Shown one piece after another: positions 63,401-64,000 of a stretch of DNA of 64,000 bases (its first letter is position 1; every line of letters starts with the position of its first letter). A program made the position numbers and the translations under genes. The notes under the pieces are model-generated. The model searched no databases. It was not told the origin of the DNA and saw nothing but the letters and a program-made list of their open reading frames with translations. Source of the DNA: an uncultured Alistipes sp. (GTDB lineage Bacteria; Bacteroidota; Bacteroidia; Bacteroidales; Rikenellaceae); the NCBI GenBank assembly GCA_900545315.1, contig UQYM01000012.1, positions 1-64,000 on the forward strand, given 5' to 3'.

Positions 63401-64000
63401 TTAGCGGTAGTGCAGGTATAGATCAATAATGGCGAATAGGGCAAAGCAGACGCTGGTCAGACCGTTCAACAGTCCGAAAGCCGGTCCGATGCGGTCATAA
63501 TGTTTGGCGGTGACGTACAGGTGCTGAAACAACAGCAGGCCAATAAACAGGGCTGCTCCGATCCAATAAAATGTGCCGGCACCATAAAAGAGCCCCATCG
63601 TGATGAGCGCATAAACGCTGATCAGGTGCAAGAGCACGCTGATAAAGAGCGCGCCCCGGGCTCCCCAACGTGCCGGAATCGAATGTAACCCTTGTTGCCG
63701 GTCAAACGTAATATCCTGCAAAGCGTAAATCACATCGAAACCGCTGACCCAGGTAATCACAAGGCCGGTCATCAGAATAGGCCAGATGGCGAACAGTTGT
63801 CCGGTGACGGCGATATAGGCACCGACCGGAGCGATACCTAAAGCTGCGCCCAAGACAAGATGACACCAGGCGGTTGCTCGTTTGGTAAGACTGTAACCAA
63901 GGAGCACAATCAAAGCGACAGGGGAGAGGCAAAGGGCGAGGGTATTGATCCATCCCGCGGTGGCGACGAATAGCAGAGCGTTCACAATCACGAACCACTT
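63401..64000 (-). CDS. UbiA-family prenyltransferase, C-terminal part (cut by window edge)
   Basis: About 199 residues are visible; the frame runs to the window end, so the N-terminus with the first Asp-rich motif (DxxxD) lies outside. The part seen is membrane-embedded with about seven hydrophobic helices, and the second Asp motif in SGFDVIYALQDITFDRQQGL (D-x6-D-x3-D) that binds prenyl diphosphate and Mg2+, followed by HSIPARWG. It resembles 4-hydroxybenzoate polyprenyltransferase (UbiA) or the menaquinone enzyme (MenA-like); Bacteroidota normally make menaquinone, so the substrate is uncertain. The full gene should be about 290 residues. Confidence 0.85.
   Translation of the reverse strand, partial: KWFVIVNALLFVATAGWINTLALCLSPVALIVLLGYSLTKRATAWCHLVLGAALGIAPVGAYIAVTGQLFAIWPILMTGLVITWVSGFDVIYALQDITFDRQQGLHSIPARWGARGALFISVLLHLISVYALITMGLFYGAGTFYWIGAALFIGLLLFQHLYVTAKHYDRIGPAFGLLNGLTSVCFALFAIIDLYLHYR

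Overview
The window looks like a chromosome segment from an anaerobic, gut-type member of the Bacteroidales (Bacteroidota). Several things point there: type III glutamine synthetase (GlnN), PPi-dependent phosphofructokinase, Bacteroidota-restricted families (DUF5683, DUF4251, DUF4294, DUF4919, DUF3575), a parA-parB-DUF5683-lytic transglycosylase cluster, weak or absent Shine-Dalgarno sequences, and promoters of the TTTG / TAnnTTTG type. No rRNA, tRNA or CRISPR array was seen. I cannot name the genus from the sequence alone.

Layout. 1-7029: one end of an integrative mobilizable element with all genes on the minus strand: relaxase, MobC-like accessory protein, RecA/RepA-like ATPase, excisionase-like HTH protein, two-helix membrane protein, tyrosine recombinase, and a zinc-ribbon protein with four HTH modules. 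It abuts the 3' end of mnmE; its far end lies outside the window. 7030-13106: minus-strand operon parA-parB-DUF5683-mltD-mnmE (chromosome segregation, cell wall, tRNA modification), with a possible degenerate parS upstream. 13728-19665: a GH78-like rhamnosidase and three tandem TlpA-like thioredoxin-fold proteins, the first of which is a pseudogene (in-frame TGA and lost active-site cysteine). 19871-26994: ornithine carbamoyltransferase, a CPBP membrane protease, and an envelope cluster of two SurA-like chaperones and an OstA/LptA-like protein. 27219-40015: second GH78-like protein, DUF4294, flavodiiron protein, PPi-phosphofructokinase, a small acidic protein, ligA, dapA, galM, DUF4919, LemA and TPM-domain proteins.

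40437-46869: clostripain-like lipoprotein, then a compact three-gene corrinoid methyl-transfer operon (corrinoid protein, MetH-activation-domain protein, MtaA/UroD-type methyltransferase) without an obvious substrate methyltransferase, then glnN with a well-formed Bacteroidota promoter. 47153-54942: Wzz-like protein, DUF3575, purT, HdeD-like and small membrane proteins, two DUF4251 paralogs, a YqeY-like protein and a MATE transporter. 55364-64000: guaA, pheT, lysA-lysC (aspartate/lysine pathway, matching dapA upstream), a conserved ACT-domain-like protein, and the C-terminal part of a UbiA-family prenyltransferase cut by the window edge.

Most of the window is ordinary core genome. The stretches most worth a second look are the mobilizable element next to mnmE with its repeats and multi-HTH protein, the orphan corrinoid operon, and the thioredoxin-fold triplet with one decaying copy. 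Function calls rest on motif recognition by eye; no database search was possible.
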